NCBI RefSeq assembly: GCF_007672725.1
Contig: NZ_VDTC01000001.1
Span: 412,453-476,452, forward strand
From: Corynebacterium aurimucosum ATCC 700975
GTDB lineage: Bacteria; Actinomycetota; Actinomycetes; Mycobacteriales; Mycobacteriaceae
Direction: 5' to 3'
DNA: 64,000 nt
This document shows positions 1 through 11,470 of this stretch, one piece after another. Within the stretch, counting starts at the first letter, position 1; each line of letters begins with the position of its first letter. The notes beneath the pieces were generated by a model, which saw only the letters and a program-made list of their open reading frames with translations, was not told the DNA's origin and did no database searches. A program made the translations under genes and the position numbers.

Positions 1-2163
1 TGCATCCTCAGGAGCACCCTCACCCTTGGTGAACTTAGTGTCCTCAGGAGCCTTGGTGTCCTTACCGTCCTTATCGGTAAAGGTCGGAGCAGGAACAGTA
101 GCATCCTCACCCGGCTTAGCAGAACCATCCTCGTACTTCGGAGTCAGCTCCTCAGCAGTCTTGGCTTCCGGATCATCCGCCTTTTCAACCGTGACAGTAG
201 CCTCAATGGTCTCACGGGATCCGTCCGGGTAAGTGACCAGTACTGGGATGGTGTACTCGCCAACAGGGGTTTCTGCGGAAGGAGTGACCTGGATCGAACC
301 ATCTTCTGGGTTGACCTTGATCCAATCCGGAGCCGCAATCTCCTTACCATCAGGGGTCGTAATGTCCTCGACTTGCTGGAACGCCGTGCCCTCCGGAAGA
401 GCCTGAGCGGGATCCTTCGGAGCAGGAACCGTCGTGGACTTGCCTTGCGGCGCCGTGGCCTTCTCGTACGCAGGCTCGAACTGACCGTTATTCCGGTCCT
501 TGTCAATTGCAACGAAAGAGTCCTGCGCGAGGACCACGCCGTAAGCGTTGACAAGCTGAGCATTATAGGTTCCAGGGGTCTGGAAGTCCGTAGCCGGCAG
601 AGAACAATTCTTAGCATCGGCCAGGTTAGCTACCGGGCATTCCTTGATCTGCTTGCCGTTGGGTCCAACCCACACAATCTTATTGCCCTTAAATGGCGGC
701 AGCTCGCCAGTAAGCTCGAGCTGTGCATCCTCCAGCTTCTCTCCACCCGCTGGAATGTCCGCGGGGTTGAGGTTGGAGTCATAATTCGTGATATTCAGCT
801 TAGCGATCTGCTGCTTAACCTCGGCAAAGTTAACGTTGTACCAACGCTGCTTCGCAAAGGAGACGATGCCGACTGCACCATCACTGTTCGGATTTTGGCC
901 GCTGTTACCGTTTGCCGCCTGGAATACAGGAGTCGGGAATCCGCTGAAGGAGTTGAGAACCTTACCATCATTCTCGGCCCAGATGTACGTGTAGTCAGCT
1001 GGGCGGGAGCCAACGTCTTCACCCATGCGGATCGTGTAGCGACCTTCGGCATCGGTCGTAGCTCCAACTGTCTTAAGGATCGGCTCCTTTCCGTTAGCCC
1101 GCATATCCAAAATCATGTTCTTGGTTGCTTCGGCCTGCTCACGGTAAGGCAGCTTGTTGATTCCCAGGCGCTTGTACTCAGCAATGCCTTCATCGGAGAG
1201 CACCGAGGCATAGACCTTTGCGCCCTCAATCGGAAGGTCACCCTCCCACCAGTAGAGAGGACCGGTCTCGTTACGGTCCGGGCCGCCCTCTGCATCGGTC
1301 CACACTCGACCGGTGAAAGTGTACGGGGTCATCCAGGCGACAGGCTTCTCGTAGCCTTTGTCATCCATAGAGAAGTTAGGGCTCTTCATGTAGCTATCGT
1401 CAGCAACGCTGGGAGCTTGCTCGCGCAGGAAGATAGCGGTGCGCTGCTGGTTCGTACCATCAAGGAAGAAAGCGCCATTTGCACTACCATCATGAGAATC
1501 CGTCCAGGCACCCGGAACACCGCCACCAGCCTGGCGAATATACGTCAGGTCGTTGCCGGTGTTTTCATTCTTCAGCGGGGTATCAGTCCACACACGGTAT
1601 TGCTGGCCAGTCGCTGCACGGAAAATGTGCGGCTTACCGTTCACGTCAATGAACGAGTACTCCTTGCCACCAACCGGGCTATTCGGGTGCTTGAGGACGT
1701 TTCCTTCTGCGTCCTTCTTACGAAGGTCGAAGGCATACTGTCCATCCTTTCCGTCTAGGTTTGCGGACTTGGCAGTGTAGATGGGCGAAATGACGCCGTC
1801 GGCATCCTTAAACTGCATGTACACAGTTACGTCATTGATGCCCACGCCGTCGGTGTTCTTCAGGGTCGTCGAACCCGTGGTTTCGGCAATACCGACCGTG
1901 CCCGAAAGCGTAGCGAAGGCATTGGTCAAGTCAATGCTCTTCGAGACATAGCCATTGGCAATGGCGTCCGCCTCAATCAGCTTCGTAGGATCAGTAGCGG
2001 GAGCTGGCGCGGAGGTTCCTGCCTGCTGCGCCGCAGCCAAAGCTGCATCCTGAGGCGCGACGACCGGGTGAACGAATGGAGCGACCAAAGCGACGGAAAG
2101 CGCGGCGGCTGCAATCGTCGTGCCGCGGCGACGAGCAGAACCGTTGAAACTCTTCATATTCAT
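1..2163 (-). CDS. Rib/YPDG-repeat surface protein (partial, C-terminus outside window)
   Basis: The frame is open from an ATG at 2163 to the window edge (721 codons, no stop), so the carboxy end is missing. The ATG was chosen because AAAGGA lies 6 bases upstream; ATGs at 2178 and 2157 are in the same frame. Residues 1 to about 45 form a long Arg-rich then hydrophobic Ala-rich signal peptide. A large non-repetitive region follows, with a transthyretin/SdrD-like 'GRYTIRMG' stretch near the middle. From about residue 580 there are Rib-like modules, with the motif VTYPDGSRE near residue 645 and the next module starting 'LTPKYEDGS'. Such proteins are normally exported and wall-anchored, often with many repeats and an LPXTG end; that part cannot be seen here. 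The role is probably adhesion or a surface coat; this is inference. It lies downstream of rpoC behind a terminator and has its own promoter. Confidence 0.85.
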   Translation of the reverse strand, partial: MNMKSFNGSARRRGTTIAAAALSVALVAPFVHPVVAPQDAALAAAQQAGTSAPAPATDPTKLIEADAIANGYVSKSIDLTNAFATLSGTVGIAETTGSTTLKNTDGVGINDVTVYMQFKDADGVISPIYTAKSANLDGKDGQYAFDLRKKDAEGNVLKHPNSPVGGKEYSFIDVNGKPHIFRAATGQQYRVWTDTPLKNENTGNDLTYIRQAGGGVPGAWTDSHDGSANGAFFLDGTNQQRTAIFLREQAPSVADDSYMKSPNFSMDDKGYEKPVAWMTPYTFTGRVWTDAEGGPDRNETGPLYWWEGDLPIEGAKVYASVLSDEGIAEYKRLGINKLPYREQAEATKNMILDMRANGKEPILKTVGATTDAEGRYTIRMGEDVGSRPADYTYIWAENDGKVLNSFSGFPTPVFQAANGNSGQNPNSDGAVGIVSFAKQRWYNVNFAEVKQQIAKLNITNYDSNLNPADIPAGGEKLEDAQLELTGELPPFKGNKIVWVGPNGKQIKECPVANLADAKNCSLPATDFQTPGTYNAQLVNAYGVVLAQDSFVAIDKDRNNGQFEPAYEKATAPQGKSTTVPAPKDPAQALPEGTAFQQVEDITTPDGKEIAAPDWIKVNPEDGSIQVTPSAETPVGEYTIPVLVTYPDGSRETIEATVTVEKADDPEAKTAEELTPKYEDGSAKPGEDATVPAPTFTDKDGKDTKAPEDTKFTKGEGAPEDA

Positions 2164-2263
2164 GAAGAATCCTTTCATGAGAACAATTAGGGAACCGGTC
2201 AACAGCTCGCCCTCGGTCAGATTTTGAAGCATCTTGAGCGTTCCTGAAGGCAAACTGGACTCA

Positions 2264-2299
2264 AGCTGAGATGTTACCCCCCCCCGCCACTCTCCGCAA
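2264..2299 (-). promoter_or_regulatory. Promoter of the surface-protein gene with a G9 homopolymer spacer
   Basis: On the minus strand TTGCGG (2294-2299) and TAACAT (2271-2276) are separated by exactly 17 bases (2277-2293). The nine bases nearest the -10 box are all G. The transcript would start near 2264 and have an untranslated leader of about 100 bases. Slippage of the G tract would change the -35/-10 distance. The rest of the gene-free stretch 2164-2440 shows no other convincing signal. Confidence 0.55.
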
Positions 2300-2440
2300 G
2301 AGCAACATTCACCCCTGGTTAACGGTGTCCGTGCACGTCAAAGACATTCCGTTGATGAGAAATTCTAAACCTGCAGACCACAGCCAGTACCAATGTTCAT
2401 GGTGTTCACAGGAATCTTTATGTTTGTAACTCTGGCCTCA

Positions 2441-2486
2441 AATAAAATACCCCCGCCACGCCCCTGTAAAGGGGCCGTGGCGGGGG
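2441..2486 (-). terminator. Intrinsic terminator of rpoBC
   Basis: A GC-rich hairpin of about 15 bp (arms 2450-2464 and 2471-2486, one bulged base, loop TGTAAA) is followed on the minus strand by TATTTTATTT. It lies 38 bases after the rpoC stop and separates rpoC from the surface-protein gene. Confidence 0.85.
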
Positions 2487-2524
2487 CAAGGGGAAGATGA
2501 CCCTACGGGTCACTCCTAGCGTGA

Positions 2525-5500
2525 CTAGAAGGTGTAGTCCTCGTCCAGCGGGACGGAAGCACCGGTGAACTCACCGAAGCCATCGTCGCCGTAGATGGAG
2601 TCACCGTAGGTCGGGATGGAGTACGCAGCATTGCGTGCGGCCTCAGTCGGCTTGACGCTGATGTTGCGGTAGCGGGAGATACCCGTACCGGCCGGAATCA
2701 GCTTACCGATGATGACGTTCTCCTTCAGACCAATGAGCTGATCCGAGCGCTTGTTGATGGCGGCGTCGGTAAGCACGCGCGTGGTCTCCTGGAAGGAGGC
2801 CGCGGACAGCCAGGACTCCGTAGCCAGGGAGGCCTTGGTGATACCCATGATCTCACTGCGCAGCTGTGCCGGCTGGCCACCTTCAGCAACCTGAGCGGCG
2901 TTAACCTGCTTGGCCTCAGAGAGGTCAATGAGGTTGCCCGGCAGCAGGTCGGTGGTACCGGCGTCGATGACGGTACCGCGACGCAGCATCTGACGGATGA
3001 TGATCTCGATGTGCTTGTCGTGGATGGCCACACCCTGTGCACGGTAGACGGCCTGAACCTCGTCGATGAGGTGCTTCTCCACACCGCGGCGGCCGAGGAC
3101 CTCAAGCACGTCGTGCGGGTCAGCCGCACCGCGCATGAGGCGGTCACCGGTGGTGACGTGGTCACCGTCGCGCAGCGAGCGCTCGATCATGGCATCCGGG
3201 TTGGACTCCATCGGGCGGCGGACCTGAGCCAGGCCCTGGCGCTTCGACAGCTTCTCGTAGACCACGTTGTCGGAGCCATCATCCGGGGTGATGGTCAGCG
3301 TCCAGAAGTTGCCCTCATCGGACAGAGACACGGTGCCATCGACGGAAGCGATAGGAGCGCGGTTTTTCGGGTTACGGGCCTCGAAGAGCTCCTGAACACG
3401 CGGCAGACCGCCGGTAATATCGCCACCGACACCACCCTGGTGGAAGGTACGCATGGTCAGCTGGGTACCCGGCTCACCAATCGACTGTGCGGCCACGATG
3501 CCGACTGCCTCGCCGATATCGACGAGCTTGCCGGAAGCCATGGACTTGCCGTAGCACTTGGCGCAGACACCAGCCGGGGTCTGGCAGGTCAGCACGGAGC
3601 GGACCTTGATCTCCAGAACGCCCGCATTGACGATCTTGCGGCTGAGCTCCTCGGTCAGGTCGGCGCCTGCCTCAGCGATGACCTCGCCGTTTTCATCCTT
3701 GACGTCGTTGGCCACGACGCGGCCGGATGCGGAGGTCTCCCACAGCTCGTGCAGGTCGTAGGAGCCTTCGGCGATCTCGACGCCGAGCGGGACGCGCACG
3801 CCCTGACGGGTGCCACAGTCCTCCTCGCGAACGATGACGTCCTGCGCCACGTCCACCAGACGACGGGTGAGGTAGCCGGAGTCAGCGGTACGCAGAGCGG
3901 TATCCGCCAGGCCCTTACGGGAACCGTGCGAGTTGTTGAAGTACTCCAGAACCGACAGGCCTTCACGGAAGGAGGTCTTAATCGGACGGGTGATGTAGTC
4001 ACCCTTGGAGTTCACAACCATGCCCTTCATGCCGGCCAGGGTCCAGATCTGACGCATGTTACCGGCAGCACCGGACTTCACGATCATCGGAATCGGGTTG
4101 TCGTCGGGGTACAACTCCTCGACGGCGTTACCCACGGTGTCCGTGGCGTCCTTCCACAGCTCAACCAGGCGGTCGTAGCGCTCGCGCTCGGTCAGAGCAC
4201 CCTGCTCCCAGTACTTGCGCTCGATGCGCTCGGCTTCCTTCTCGTAGGACTCGAGCACCTCGTGCTTGTTCGGAAGGACCAGCACGTCGTGCATGGTGAT
4301 GGTCACGCCGGAACGGGTGGCCCAGTAGAAGCCAGCGTCCTTCATCTTGTCCAGAACCTGGGCAACGGTGATCATCGGGTACTTCGCGGCGAGGTCATTA
4401 ATGACGTCACCGAGCAGCATCTTGTTGCCGGCGCCGCCCTTACGGACCATGACGCCCTCGAGGTACGGGTAGTTCCACGGCAGCAGGTCGTTGAACATGA
4501 TGCGGCCCAGGGTGGTCTCAGCGAGCCAGGCCTGGCCCTTCTGCCAACCATCCGGGAAGTGCTCTGCCTCGATGTCTGCCGGCGGGCGCAGGTGGGAGAT
4601 GCGCACCTTGATCGGGGCCTGCAGACCAAGAACGCCGCGGTCGCGGGCCATGATGGCCTCCGCGTAGGAGGAGTACACGCCCTGCTCCGGACGATCCTCC
4701 GTGGCGGGGCGGTAACGGCCCTCGCCGCCGATCTCGTCCTCACCCTTGTCCATGGTGAGGTAGTACAGGCCGGTAACCATATCCAGACGCGGCATAGCCA
4801 GCGGCTTACCGGAGGCCGGGGACAGGATGTTGTTGGAAGCCAGCATGAGGACGCGTGCCTCAGCCTGTGCCTCGGCGGACAGTGGCAGGTGGACTGCCAT
4901 CTGGTCACCGTCGAAGTCGGCATTGAAAGCCTCACAAGCCAGCGGGTGCAGCTGGATGGCCTTACCCTCGACGAGCTTCGGCTCGAAGGCCTGGATACCC
5001 AGGCGGTGCAGGGTCGGTGCACGGTTCAGCATCACCGGGTGCTCGGAAATGGCCTCTTCGAGGACGTCCCACACCTCGGGGCGCTGGCGCTCCACCATGC
5101 GCTTGGCGGACTTGATGTTCTGCGCGTAGTCGTTTTCTACCAGGCGCTTCATGACGAAGGGCTTGAACAGCTCCAGAGCCATGAGCTTCGGCAGACCGCA
5201 CTCGTGCAGCTTGAGCTGCGGGCCGACGATAATCACGGAACGGCCGGAGTAGTCCACGCGCTTACCCAGCAGGTTCTGGCGGAAGCGGCCCTGCTTACCC
5301 TTGAGCAGGTCAGACAGGGACTTCAGCGGGCGGTTGCCCGGACCGGTGACCGGACGGCCGCGACGGCCGTTGTCGAAGAGGGCGTCGACGGACTCCTGCA
5401 GCATGCGCTTCTCGTTGTTCACGATGATCTCGGGGGCACCGAGGTCAATCATGCGCTTGAGGCGGTTGTTGCGGTTGATCACGCGACGGTAGAGGTCGTT

Positions 5501-6520
5501 GAGGTCGGAGGTGGCGAAGCGGCCACCGTCCAGCTGCACCATCGGGCGCAGCTCCGGCGGGATCACCGGGATGGCGTCGAGCACCATGCCGGCCGGGTCG
5601 TTGCCCGAGCGCAGGAAGGCCGCGACGACCTTCAGGCGCTTCAGGGCACGCATCTTCTTCTGGCCCTTGCCGTTGTTGATGATCTCCTTGAGAACCTCAG
5701 CCTCGGCCTCGAGGTCGAAGTTGCGGATGAGGGTCTGGATGGCCTCAGCACCCATGCCGCCGGTGAAGTAATCCTCGTAGCGGTCAACGAGCTCTTCGTA
5801 GATGGTCTCATCGATGATCATCTGCTTCGGAGCAAGCTTGATGAAGGTGTTCCAGATTTCGTCGAGGCGAGCAACCTCGCGCTCACCGCGCTCGCGGATG
5901 TGCTGCATTTCCTTATCGGCAGCGTTCTGGACCTTGCGGCGGGCGTCGGCCTTAGCGCCGGCGGCCTCCAGCTCGGCCAGATCCTGCTCGAGCTTGGCAG
6001 CGCGCTCGGCGATCTCTGCCTCGACGTCGTCCTCCACGTCCTTCTTCTCCAGAAGCATCTCTGCTTCCAGAGTGGACTGGTCATTGTGGCGAGCTTCCTC
6101 GTCCACGGAGGTGATGATGTTGGCAGCGAAGTAGATGATGCGCTCGAGGTCCTTCGGAGCCAGGTCCAGCAGGTAGCCCAGGCGGGAAGGAACGCCCTTG
6201 AAGTACCAGATGTGGGTAACCGGCGCGGCCAACTCGATGTGGCCCATGCGCTCACGGCGCACCTTGGACTTGGTCACCTCGACGCCACAGCGCTCACAGA
6301 TGATGCCCTTGTAGCGCACGCGCTTGTACTTACCGCAGGAGCACTCCCAGTCGCGGGTCGGGCCGAAGATGCGCTCACAGAAGAGGCCGTCCTTCTCCGG
6401 CTTGAGGGTGCGGTAGTTAATGGTCTCGGGTTTCTTGACCTCGCCCTTGGACCAGCGACGGATGTCCTCGGCCGTGGCCAGCCCGATGCGGAGCTCGTCG
6501 AAGAGATTTACGTCAAACAC
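2525..6520 (-). CDS. rpoC: DNA-directed RNA polymerase subunit beta'
   Basis: 1331 residues, close to the size of other corynebacterial RpoC. The protein forms the catalytic core of RNA polymerase with RpoB. The active-site magnesium motif NADFDGDQ is at residues 533-540. An N-terminal zinc-ribbon cysteine set (CSCGKYKR...CERCG) and the second zinc site (CGTRQG ... [13 protein letters not shown]) are intact. The GTG at 6520 is preferred because AGGGAG sits 7 bases before it and the protein then begins [10 protein letters not shown] as in relatives. An ATG six codons upstream (6538) is in frame but has no spaced ribosome site. rpoB ends about 100 bases upstream. A small GC hairpin (about 6592-6613) in that gap may be an RNA processing site. 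Confidence 0.98.
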   Translation of the reverse strand: MFDVNLFDELRIGLATAEDIRRWSKGEVKKPETINYRTLKPEKDGLFCERIFGPTRDWECSCGKYKRVRYKGIICERCGVEVTKSKVRRERMGHIELAAPVTHIWYFKGVPSRLGYLLDLAPKDLERIIYFAANIITSVDEEARHNDQSTLEAEMLLEKKDVEDDVEAEIAERAAKLEQDLAELEAAGAKADARRKVQNAADKEMQHIRERGEREVARLDEIWNTFIKLAPKQMIIDETIYEELVDRYEDYFTGGMGAEAIQTLIRNFDLEAEAEVLKEIINNGKGQKKMRALKRLKVVAAFLRSGNDPAGMVLDAIPVIPPELRPMVQLDGGRFATSDLNDLYRRVINRNNRLKRMIDLGAPEIIVNNEKRMLQESVDALFDNGRRGRPVTGPGNRPLKSLSDLLKGKQGRFRQNLLGKRVDYSGRSVIIVGPQLKLHECGLPKLMALELFKPFVMKRLVENDYAQNIKSAKRMVERQRPEVWDVLEEAISEHPVMLNRAPTLHRLGIQAFEPKLVEGKAIQLHPLACEAFNADFDGDQMAVHLPLSAEAQAEARVLMLASNNILSPASGKPLAMPRLDMVTGLYYLTMDKGEDEIGGEGRYRPATEDRPEQGVYSSYAEAIMARDRGVLGLQAPIKVRISHLRPPADIEAEHFPDGWQKGQAWLAETTLGRIMFNDLLPWNYPYLEGVMVRKGGAGNKMLLGDVINDLAAKYPMITVAQVLDKMKDAGFYWATRSGVTITMHDVLVLPNKHEVLESYEKEAERIERKYWEQGALTERERYDRLVELWKDATDTVGNAVEELYPDDNPIPMIVKSGAAGNMRQIWTLAGMKGMVVNSKGDYITRPIKTSFREGLSVLEYFNNSHGSRKGLADTALRTADSGYLTRRLVDVAQDVIVREEDCGTRQGVRVPLGVEIAEGSYDLHELWETSASGRVVANDVKDENGEVIAEAGADLTEELSRKIVNAGVLEIKVRSVLTCQTPAGVCAKCYGKSMASGKLVDIGEAVGIVAAQSIGEPGTQLTMRTFHQGGVGGDITGGLPRVQELFEARNPKNRAPIASVDGTVSLSDEGNFWTLTITPDDGSDNVVYEKLSKRQGLAQVRRPMESNPDAMIERSLRDGDHVTTGDRLMRGAADPHDVLEVLGRRGVEKHLIDEVQAVYRAQGVAIHDKHIEIIIRQMLRRGTVIDAGTTDLLPGNLIDLSEAKQVNAAQVAEGGQPAQLRSEIMGITKASLATESWLSAASFQETTRVLTDAAINKRSDQLIGLKENVIIGKLIPAGTGISRYRNISVKPTEAARNAAYSIPTYGDSIYGDDGFGEFTGASVPLDEDYTF

Positions 6521-6622
6521 GTAATGTCTCCCTTTCATCCCCCGTCAGGGGGAAGTTGATGGCTTTGTATGTAGGTGGTGTTTCGTTATGCCCGCCGCCA
6601 GTAAATGCGGCGGACCAAGAAG

Positions 6623-9600
6623 TTAGGCGATGTCTGCGTCGGAGCGCTCGTCGCGGGACAGGTTAATGCCCAGGGACGGAGCGCCGTCCATGTCATCATC
6701 GTCGGAGCCAGACAGTTCCATCGGGGTGCCGTCGGTGGAGAGAACCTCCACGTTCAGGCAGAGGGACTGCAGCTCCTTGAGAAGGACCTTGAAGGACTCC
6801 GGAATACCCGGATCCGGGATGTTGTCACCCTTGACAATGGCCTCGTAGACCTTGACGCGGCCGACCACGTCATCCGACTTGATGGTCAACAGCTCCTGCA
6901 GGGTGTAGGCAGCGCCATATGCCTGCATTGCCCACACCTCCATCTCGCCGAAACGCTGGCCACCGAACTGTGCCTTACCACCCAGCGGCTGCTGGGTAAT
7001 CATGGAGTACGGGCCGGTGGAGCGGGCGTGGATCTTCTCGTCGACGAGGTGGTGCAGCTTGAGCATGTACATGTAGCCGACGGAGACCGGGTACATGTAC
7101 GGCTCGCCGGAGCGGCCGTCGAAGAGGCGGGCCTTACCGTGCTCATCCACCATGACGTCACCATCGCGGTTCGGCTTGGAGGAAGCCAGCAGGCGAGAGA
7201 TCTCCTCGTTGGTGGCACCGTCGAAGACCGGGGTTGCGGTGAGCGACTCCGGCGGGACGTCGTAGAGCTCTTCCGGCAGGGTCTTGAGCAGCTCGGCGTT
7301 GGCCGGGTCCTCGGTGTCGATCTTCCAACCGGCGTGTGCCAGCCAGCCGAGGTGAACCTCGAGAACCTGTCCAATGTTCATACGACGCGGCACACCGTGG
7401 GTGTTGAGGATGATGTCCACCGGGGTGCCATCCTCCATGAACGGCATATCCTCCGGCGGGAGGATCTTGCCCACAACGCCCTTGTTGCCGTGGCGGCCGG
7501 CGAGCTTATCGCCGTCCTGGATCTTGCGCTTCTGAGCCACGTAGACGCGGATCATCTCGTTGACGCCCGGGGCCAGGTCGTCGTCATCCTCGCGGGAGAA
7601 GCGGGAGACGCCGATGACCTTACCGGTCTCACCGTGCGGCACCTTCATCGAGGTATCGCGGACCTCGCGGGCCTTCTCACCGAAGATGGCGCGCAGGAGG
7701 CGCTCCTCCGGGGTCAGCTCGGTTTCACCCTTCGGGGTGACCTTACCGACGAGGATGTCGCCCGCGCGGACGTCGGCGCCGATGCGGACGATGCCGCGCT
7801 CATCGAGGTCACGCAGGACGTCATCGGAGACGTTCGGGATCTCGCGGGTGATCTCCTCCGGTCCCAGCTTGGTATCGCGAGCATCGATCTCGTGCTCCTC
7901 GATGTGGATCGAGGTGAGGATGTCCTCCTCCACGATGCGCTGGTTGAGGATGATGGCGTCCTCGTAGTTGTGGCCTTCCCACGGCATGAAGGCGACCAGC
8001 AGGTTGCGGCCGAGGGACATCTCACCGTTGTGGGTACCGGGGCCGTCGGCAAGCACCTGGCCCGCCTCGACACGCTCACCCAGGGACACCAGCGGGGTCT
8101 GGTTGTAGTTGGTGTTCTGGTTGGTGCGCTCGAACTTGCGCAGCATGTAGGTATCGCGCTGGCCCTCGTCATCCATGATGGTGATGAGGTCCGCGGTGAC
8201 GTTCTCCACCACGCCCGCCTTCGGGGTGATGATGAGGTCACCAGCATCGTAGGCAGCGCGCTGCTCCATACCGGTGCCCACGTACGGGGCCTCGGAGCGA
8301 ACCAGCGGCACGGCCTGGCGCTGCATGTTCGCGCCCATGAGGGCACGGTTAGCGTCGTCGTGCTCGAGGAACGGAATCATGGCGGTAGCCACGGAGACCA
8401 TCTGGCGCGGGGAAACGTCAACGTAGTCAACGCCGGCGGCGTCGGTCACGCCGATATCGCCGTCCTTGAGGCGGACCTCAATGCGGTCGCCGGTCAGGGT
8501 GCCGTCGGCAGCCTTCTCAACCTCGGCCTGCGCGATGGCGTAGCGATCCTCTTCATCGGCGGTGAGGTACTCCACCTGGTCGGTGACCTTGCCGTCCACA
8601 ACCTTGCGGTACGGGGTCTCGATGAAGCCGAAAGCGTTGACGCGGGCATAGGAAGCCAGGGAACCGATCAGACCAATGTTCGGACCCTCAGGGGTCTCAA
8701 TCGGGCACATGCGGCCGTAGTGCGAAGCGTGAACGTCTCGCACCTCGATGCCGGCGCGCTCACGGGACAGACCGCCCGGGCCCAGCGCGGACAGGCGGCG
8801 CTTGTGGGTCAGACCGGACAGGGAGTTGTTCTGGTCCATGAACTGCGAGAGCTGGGAGGTACCGAAGAACTCGCGGATGGCGGCGGAGACCGGGCGGACG
8901 TTAATCAGGGAGGTCGGGGTAATCGACTCCGCGTCCTGGGTGGTCATGCGCTCGCGGACGACGCGCTCCATGCGGGACAGGCCCACGCGGACCTGGTTCT
9001 GGATGAGCTCGCCCACGGTGCGCAGACGACGGTTACCAAAGTGGTCGATGTCGTCGGTGTGGATGGCGATCATCTCACCGTTCGGGGCCTTCATCTCACG
9101 CTCACCGGCGTGCAGGCGCACGAGGTACTCGAGGGTGACGGCGATGTCTTCCTCGGTCAGGGTCATCAGACCGTCGTGGTCACCGCCCAGGCCGAGCTTG
9201 CGGTTGACCTTGTAGCGGCCAACCTTGGCCAGGTCGTAGCGCTTGGCGCGGAAGAAGGAGTTATCCAGCAGTGCCTGCGCGAGGTCGCGCGTGGGCTGCT
9301 CGCCCGGGCGCTGCTTGCGGTAGATCTCCAGCAGAGCCTCGTCGGTGTTGGCCACGCCATCGGACTCGAGGGTGGACATCATGAGCTCGGAGAAGCCGAA
9401 GCGCTCCTTGATCTGCTCCTCGGACCAACCCAGGGCCTTGAGCAGCACGGTGACCGGCTGGCGACGCTTGCGGTCGATGCGCACGCCAACGGTGTCGCGC
9501 TTGTCGACGTCAAACTCGAGCCACGCACCGCGGGAAGGAATGACCTTCACGGAGTGCAGCGGGCGCTCGGTGGACTTGTCGATGGTCTGGTCGAAGTACA

Positions 9601-10102
9601 CACCCGGGGAACGCACGAGCTGCGAGACGATAACGCGCTCGGTGCCGTTGACGATGAAGGTGCCCTTCTCAGTCATCATCGGGAAATCGCCGATGAAGAC
9701 GGTCTGGGACTTAATCTCCTGGGTGTCGTTGTTGATGAATTCTGCGGTGACGTACAGTGGCGCCGAGTAGTTGATGTCCTTCTCTTTGCACTCGTCCACG
9801 GTGTTCTTCACCGGCTCGAAGCGAGGCTCCGACAGGGACAGGGACATGTTGCCCGAGTAATCCTGGATCGGAGAAAGCTCCTCGAGGATATCCTCAAGGC
9901 CGCTCGTCACGCGTGCGTCTTCGCCGCGCTCTGCCTGCTCGCGCTCGCGCCACTCGGGGGTGCCGATGAGCCACGCGTAAGAATCGAGTTGTAGATCAAG
10001 GAGGCCCGGGACAGCGATGGGCTCGCTGATTTTAGCGAAGGAGTATCGCTTCGGGGCTCCAGGGATGTTGGCCACTGACTTGGTCTGGCGGGAGACTGCC
10101 AA
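6623..10102 (-). CDS. rpoB: DNA-directed RNA polymerase subunit beta
   Basis: 1159 residues, full length. The protein begins AVSRQTKSV from a TTG at 10102 preceded by AAGGA. The rifampicin region reads [19 protein letters not shown] then [13 protein letters not shown] (around residues 412-443). The residues equivalent to E. coli D516, H526 and S531 are the sensitive type. The C-terminal switch region [10 protein letters not shown] and the tail LSRDERSD are present. It is co-transcribed with rpoC about 100 bases downstream. Two candidate promoters lie in the upstream gap. Confidence 0.98.
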   Translation of the reverse strand: MAVSRQTKSVANIPGAPKRYSFAKISEPIAVPGLLDLQLDSYAWLIGTPEWREREQAERGEDARVTSGLEDILEELSPIQDYSGNMSLSLSEPRFEPVKNTVDECKEKDINYSAPLYVTAEFINNDTQEIKSQTVFIGDFPMMTEKGTFIVNGTERVIVSQLVRSPGVYFDQTIDKSTERPLHSVKVIPSRGAWLEFDVDKRDTVGVRIDRKRRQPVTVLLKALGWSEEQIKERFGFSELMMSTLESDGVANTDEALLEIYRKQRPGEQPTRDLAQALLDNSFFRAKRYDLAKVGRYKVNRKLGLGGDHDGLMTLTEEDIAVTLEYLVRLHAGEREMKAPNGEMIAIHTDDIDHFGNRRLRTVGELIQNQVRVGLSRMERVVRERMTTQDAESITPTSLINVRPVSAAIREFFGTSQLSQFMDQNNSLSGLTHKRRLSALGPGGLSRERAGIEVRDVHASHYGRMCPIETPEGPNIGLIGSLASYARVNAFGFIETPYRKVVDGKVTDQVEYLTADEEDRYAIAQAEVEKAADGTLTGDRIEVRLKDGDIGVTDAAGVDYVDVSPRQMVSVATAMIPFLEHDDANRALMGANMQRQAVPLVRSEAPYVGTGMEQRAAYDAGDLIITPKAGVVENVTADLITIMDDEGQRDTYMLRKFERTNQNTNYNQTPLVSLGERVEAGQVLADGPGTHNGEMSLGRNLLVAFMPWEGHNYEDAIILNQRIVEEDILTSIHIEEHEIDARDTKLGPEEITREIPNVSDDVLRDLDERGIVRIGADVRAGDILVGKVTPKGETELTPEERLLRAIFGEKAREVRDTSMKVPHGETGKVIGVSRFSREDDDDLAPGVNEMIRVYVAQKRKIQDGDKLAGRHGNKGVVGKILPPEDMPFMEDGTPVDIILNTHGVPRRMNIGQVLEVHLGWLAHAGWKIDTEDPANAELLKTLPEELYDVPPESLTATPVFDGATNEEISRLLASSKPNRDGDVMVDEHGKARLFDGRSGEPYMYPVSVGYMYMLKLHHLVDEKIHARSTGPYSMITQQPLGGKAQFGGQRFGEMEVWAMQAYGAAYTLQELLTIKSDDVVGRVKVYEAIVKGDNIPDPGIPESFKVLLKELQSLCLNVEVLSTDGTPMELSGSDDDDMDGAPSLGINLSRDERSDADIA

Positions 10103-10206
10103 GATGGGTCCTTCCAGTACCTCTGGCGGATTGCCTCCCCACCCTGGCCGGTGAGGTGCAAAACCGCTGGTAGATTTAGCATTCGGTCTGCTGTGGAACG
10201 ACTGGG

Positions 10207-10332
10207 TTTAGAATGCACAAAATCACCTTGTCAAGTCGGTTTTGCCATCACCGCTCGAAAGGCTAAATGTGCACTAAAGATCCAGATTCCAGCGCAACGA
10301 AATAGCCTATAGCATAATGGCGGCCTTGTAAA
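10207..10332 (-). promoter_or_regulatory. Tandem candidate promoters of rpoBC
   Basis: Within the 294-base gap between the DUF3068 gene and rpoB, two sigma-A-like promoters read towards rpoB. The distal one is TTTACA (10327-10332), 17 bases, TAGGCT (10304-10309). The proximal one is TTGACA (10229-10234), 16 bases, TCTAAA (10207-10212). They would give leaders of roughly 195 and 98 bases. The assignment rests on motif and spacing only. Confidence 0.55.
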
Positions 10333-10396
10333 GGCGAAACGTGCCGCCGGCGTGTCGCTTCGGAGATCCGCAGGCGCGGACCTCTAGCACACGCGG

Positions 10397-11353
10397 CTAG
10401 CGGGTGTGGCGGTTGGTGGGACGGCGAAAAGCGCCCAGCGCCCCAAGCAGCACCAGAAGCGCGCCAATGCCAAGGCCACCCCAGCGCACCCACTGCCCCA
10501 CAGCACTCCGCGGGAAGCGCTCAGCTTGCTGGAGCATCTCCGCGCGGGATTCCTCATCAGTTGCACCATTGAAGGCGAACTGCACCTCGCGCTCATTGCC
10601 CTCGCGGTCTGCCCAGTAGTCCTTGATATCGACATCCATGCCCACGACGAGTCCGGTGGCCTGGTCCACGAAGAGGTCCCGCGTTGCTGCGTGGAAGAGG
10701 TAGCCTTGCTCGGTGGAGCCGTCCTCATTGCTCAGCGTGGTGGTCGTGCTACCGGCATAGAGGGTGGCCACGTTGGTGGGCTCCACTTCCTGGTGGTAAC
10801 GGTAGACCGTGCGACCGTCGATATCGAGGGATTCCTCGAAGACGGCGTCGGCCGCCTTGCGCAGCACCGGGTCGAAAACCGGGTAGGTGGTCTGCTCAGC
10901 ATTGGCGGGCAGCTTCAGCCAGTAGCCCTCGACGGGAACTTCCGCCGTGGGCGAGCCCATAGTGTGGGAGAGCGCCGCCGGTCCCGTGGCCTCACCGCTG
11001 AGACGATCGACGGGATAGTTCCACACGCGGGCAAAGCTCAAGTCCTCCACGTTGCCCGTGCCGCCGCGGATGGCGGACTCCCCCACTCGCAGCGTTGCGG
11101 TGTCCTTGTCCGCCGGATCCTGGATATCCATGTTGAGCTGATACGTCATCGGCCCCTCGTACTGCGTAACGCCCTCTGCGGACAGCGCCTGCGCGGTGGC
11201 GCTGTCATCCTGCATCGTCCACGTGGTGTCCTTGATATCCAGCGGCAAGCGCGGGCTAAAGCTCAAGAAGCTCGACGCCGCCAGGCCGGCAGCGATCAGC
11301 GCAACGCCGAGGCCAAGCAGGAGGACGGAGAAGATGCGGGACTTGGGCAGCAT
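10397..11353 (-). CDS. DUF3068 (PorA-family) membrane protein
   Basis: 318 residues. One N-terminal membrane helix (about residues 8-30) and one near the C-terminus (about 288-310) bracket an extracytoplasmic domain of about 250 residues. This matches the DUF3068 family of mycolic-acid actinobacteria. The function is unknown; the layout suggests a cell-envelope protein exposed outside the membrane. It sits between rplL/higBA and rpoB on the same strand. A TAGGAT box 8 bases before the ATG predicts a leaderless mRNA. Confidence 0.85.
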   Translation of the reverse strand: MLPKSRIFSVLLLGLGVALIAAGLAASSFLSFSPRLPLDIKDTTWTMQDDSATAQALSAEGVTQYEGPMTYQLNMDIQDPADKDTATLRVGESAIRGGTGNVEDLSFARVWNYPVDRLSGEATGPAALSHTMGSPTAEVPVEGYWLKLPANAEQTTYPVFDPVLRKAADAVFEESLDIDGRTVYRYHQEVEPTNVATLYAGSTTTTLSNEDGSTEQGYLFHAATRDLFVDQATGLVVGMDVDIKDYWADREGNEREVQFAFNGATDEESRAEMLQQAERFPRSAVGQWVRWGGLGIGALLVLLGALGAFRRPTNRHTR

Positions 11354-11361
11354 GGTGGCTT

Positions 11362-11367
11362 ATCCTA
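11362..11367 (-). promoter_or_regulatory. -10 box of DUF3068 gene (leaderless start)
   Basis: TAGGAT on the minus strand is followed by 8 bases and the ATG at 11353, so transcription should begin at or next to the start codon. No good -35 box is seen. Confidence 0.45.
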
Positions 11368-11470
11368 CCGACTCGTTTGTTCAAAACACATTTCCCTGGA
11401 GGGTGCGTTTCAGATTTATGGGGCGCTGCGGGGCGACCCTTACCTCGCATTGAGCGCAAGTTATCTTTTT

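Noticed and set aside
373..1758. Plus-strand open frame opposite the surface-protein gene
   Set aside because: The minus-strand frame encodes a clear signal peptide and Rib/YPDG modules; the plus frame has no features.
2320..2400. Alternative promoter boxes (TTGGTA ... TAGAAT) further upstream of the surface-protein gene
   Set aside because: The spacing is 20 bases; the TTGCGG-17-TAACAT pair closer to the gene is better.
3011..6559. Long plus-strand open frame (about 1180 codons) opposite rpoC
   Set aside because: It mirrors the codon pattern of rpoC on the other strand. The product is a His/Leu/Val-rich string without domains, and rpoC is certain.
6605..9994. Long plus-strand open frame (about 1130 codons) opposite rpoB
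   Set aside because: Shadow of rpoB caused by third-position GC bias; no ribosome site and no recognisable domain.
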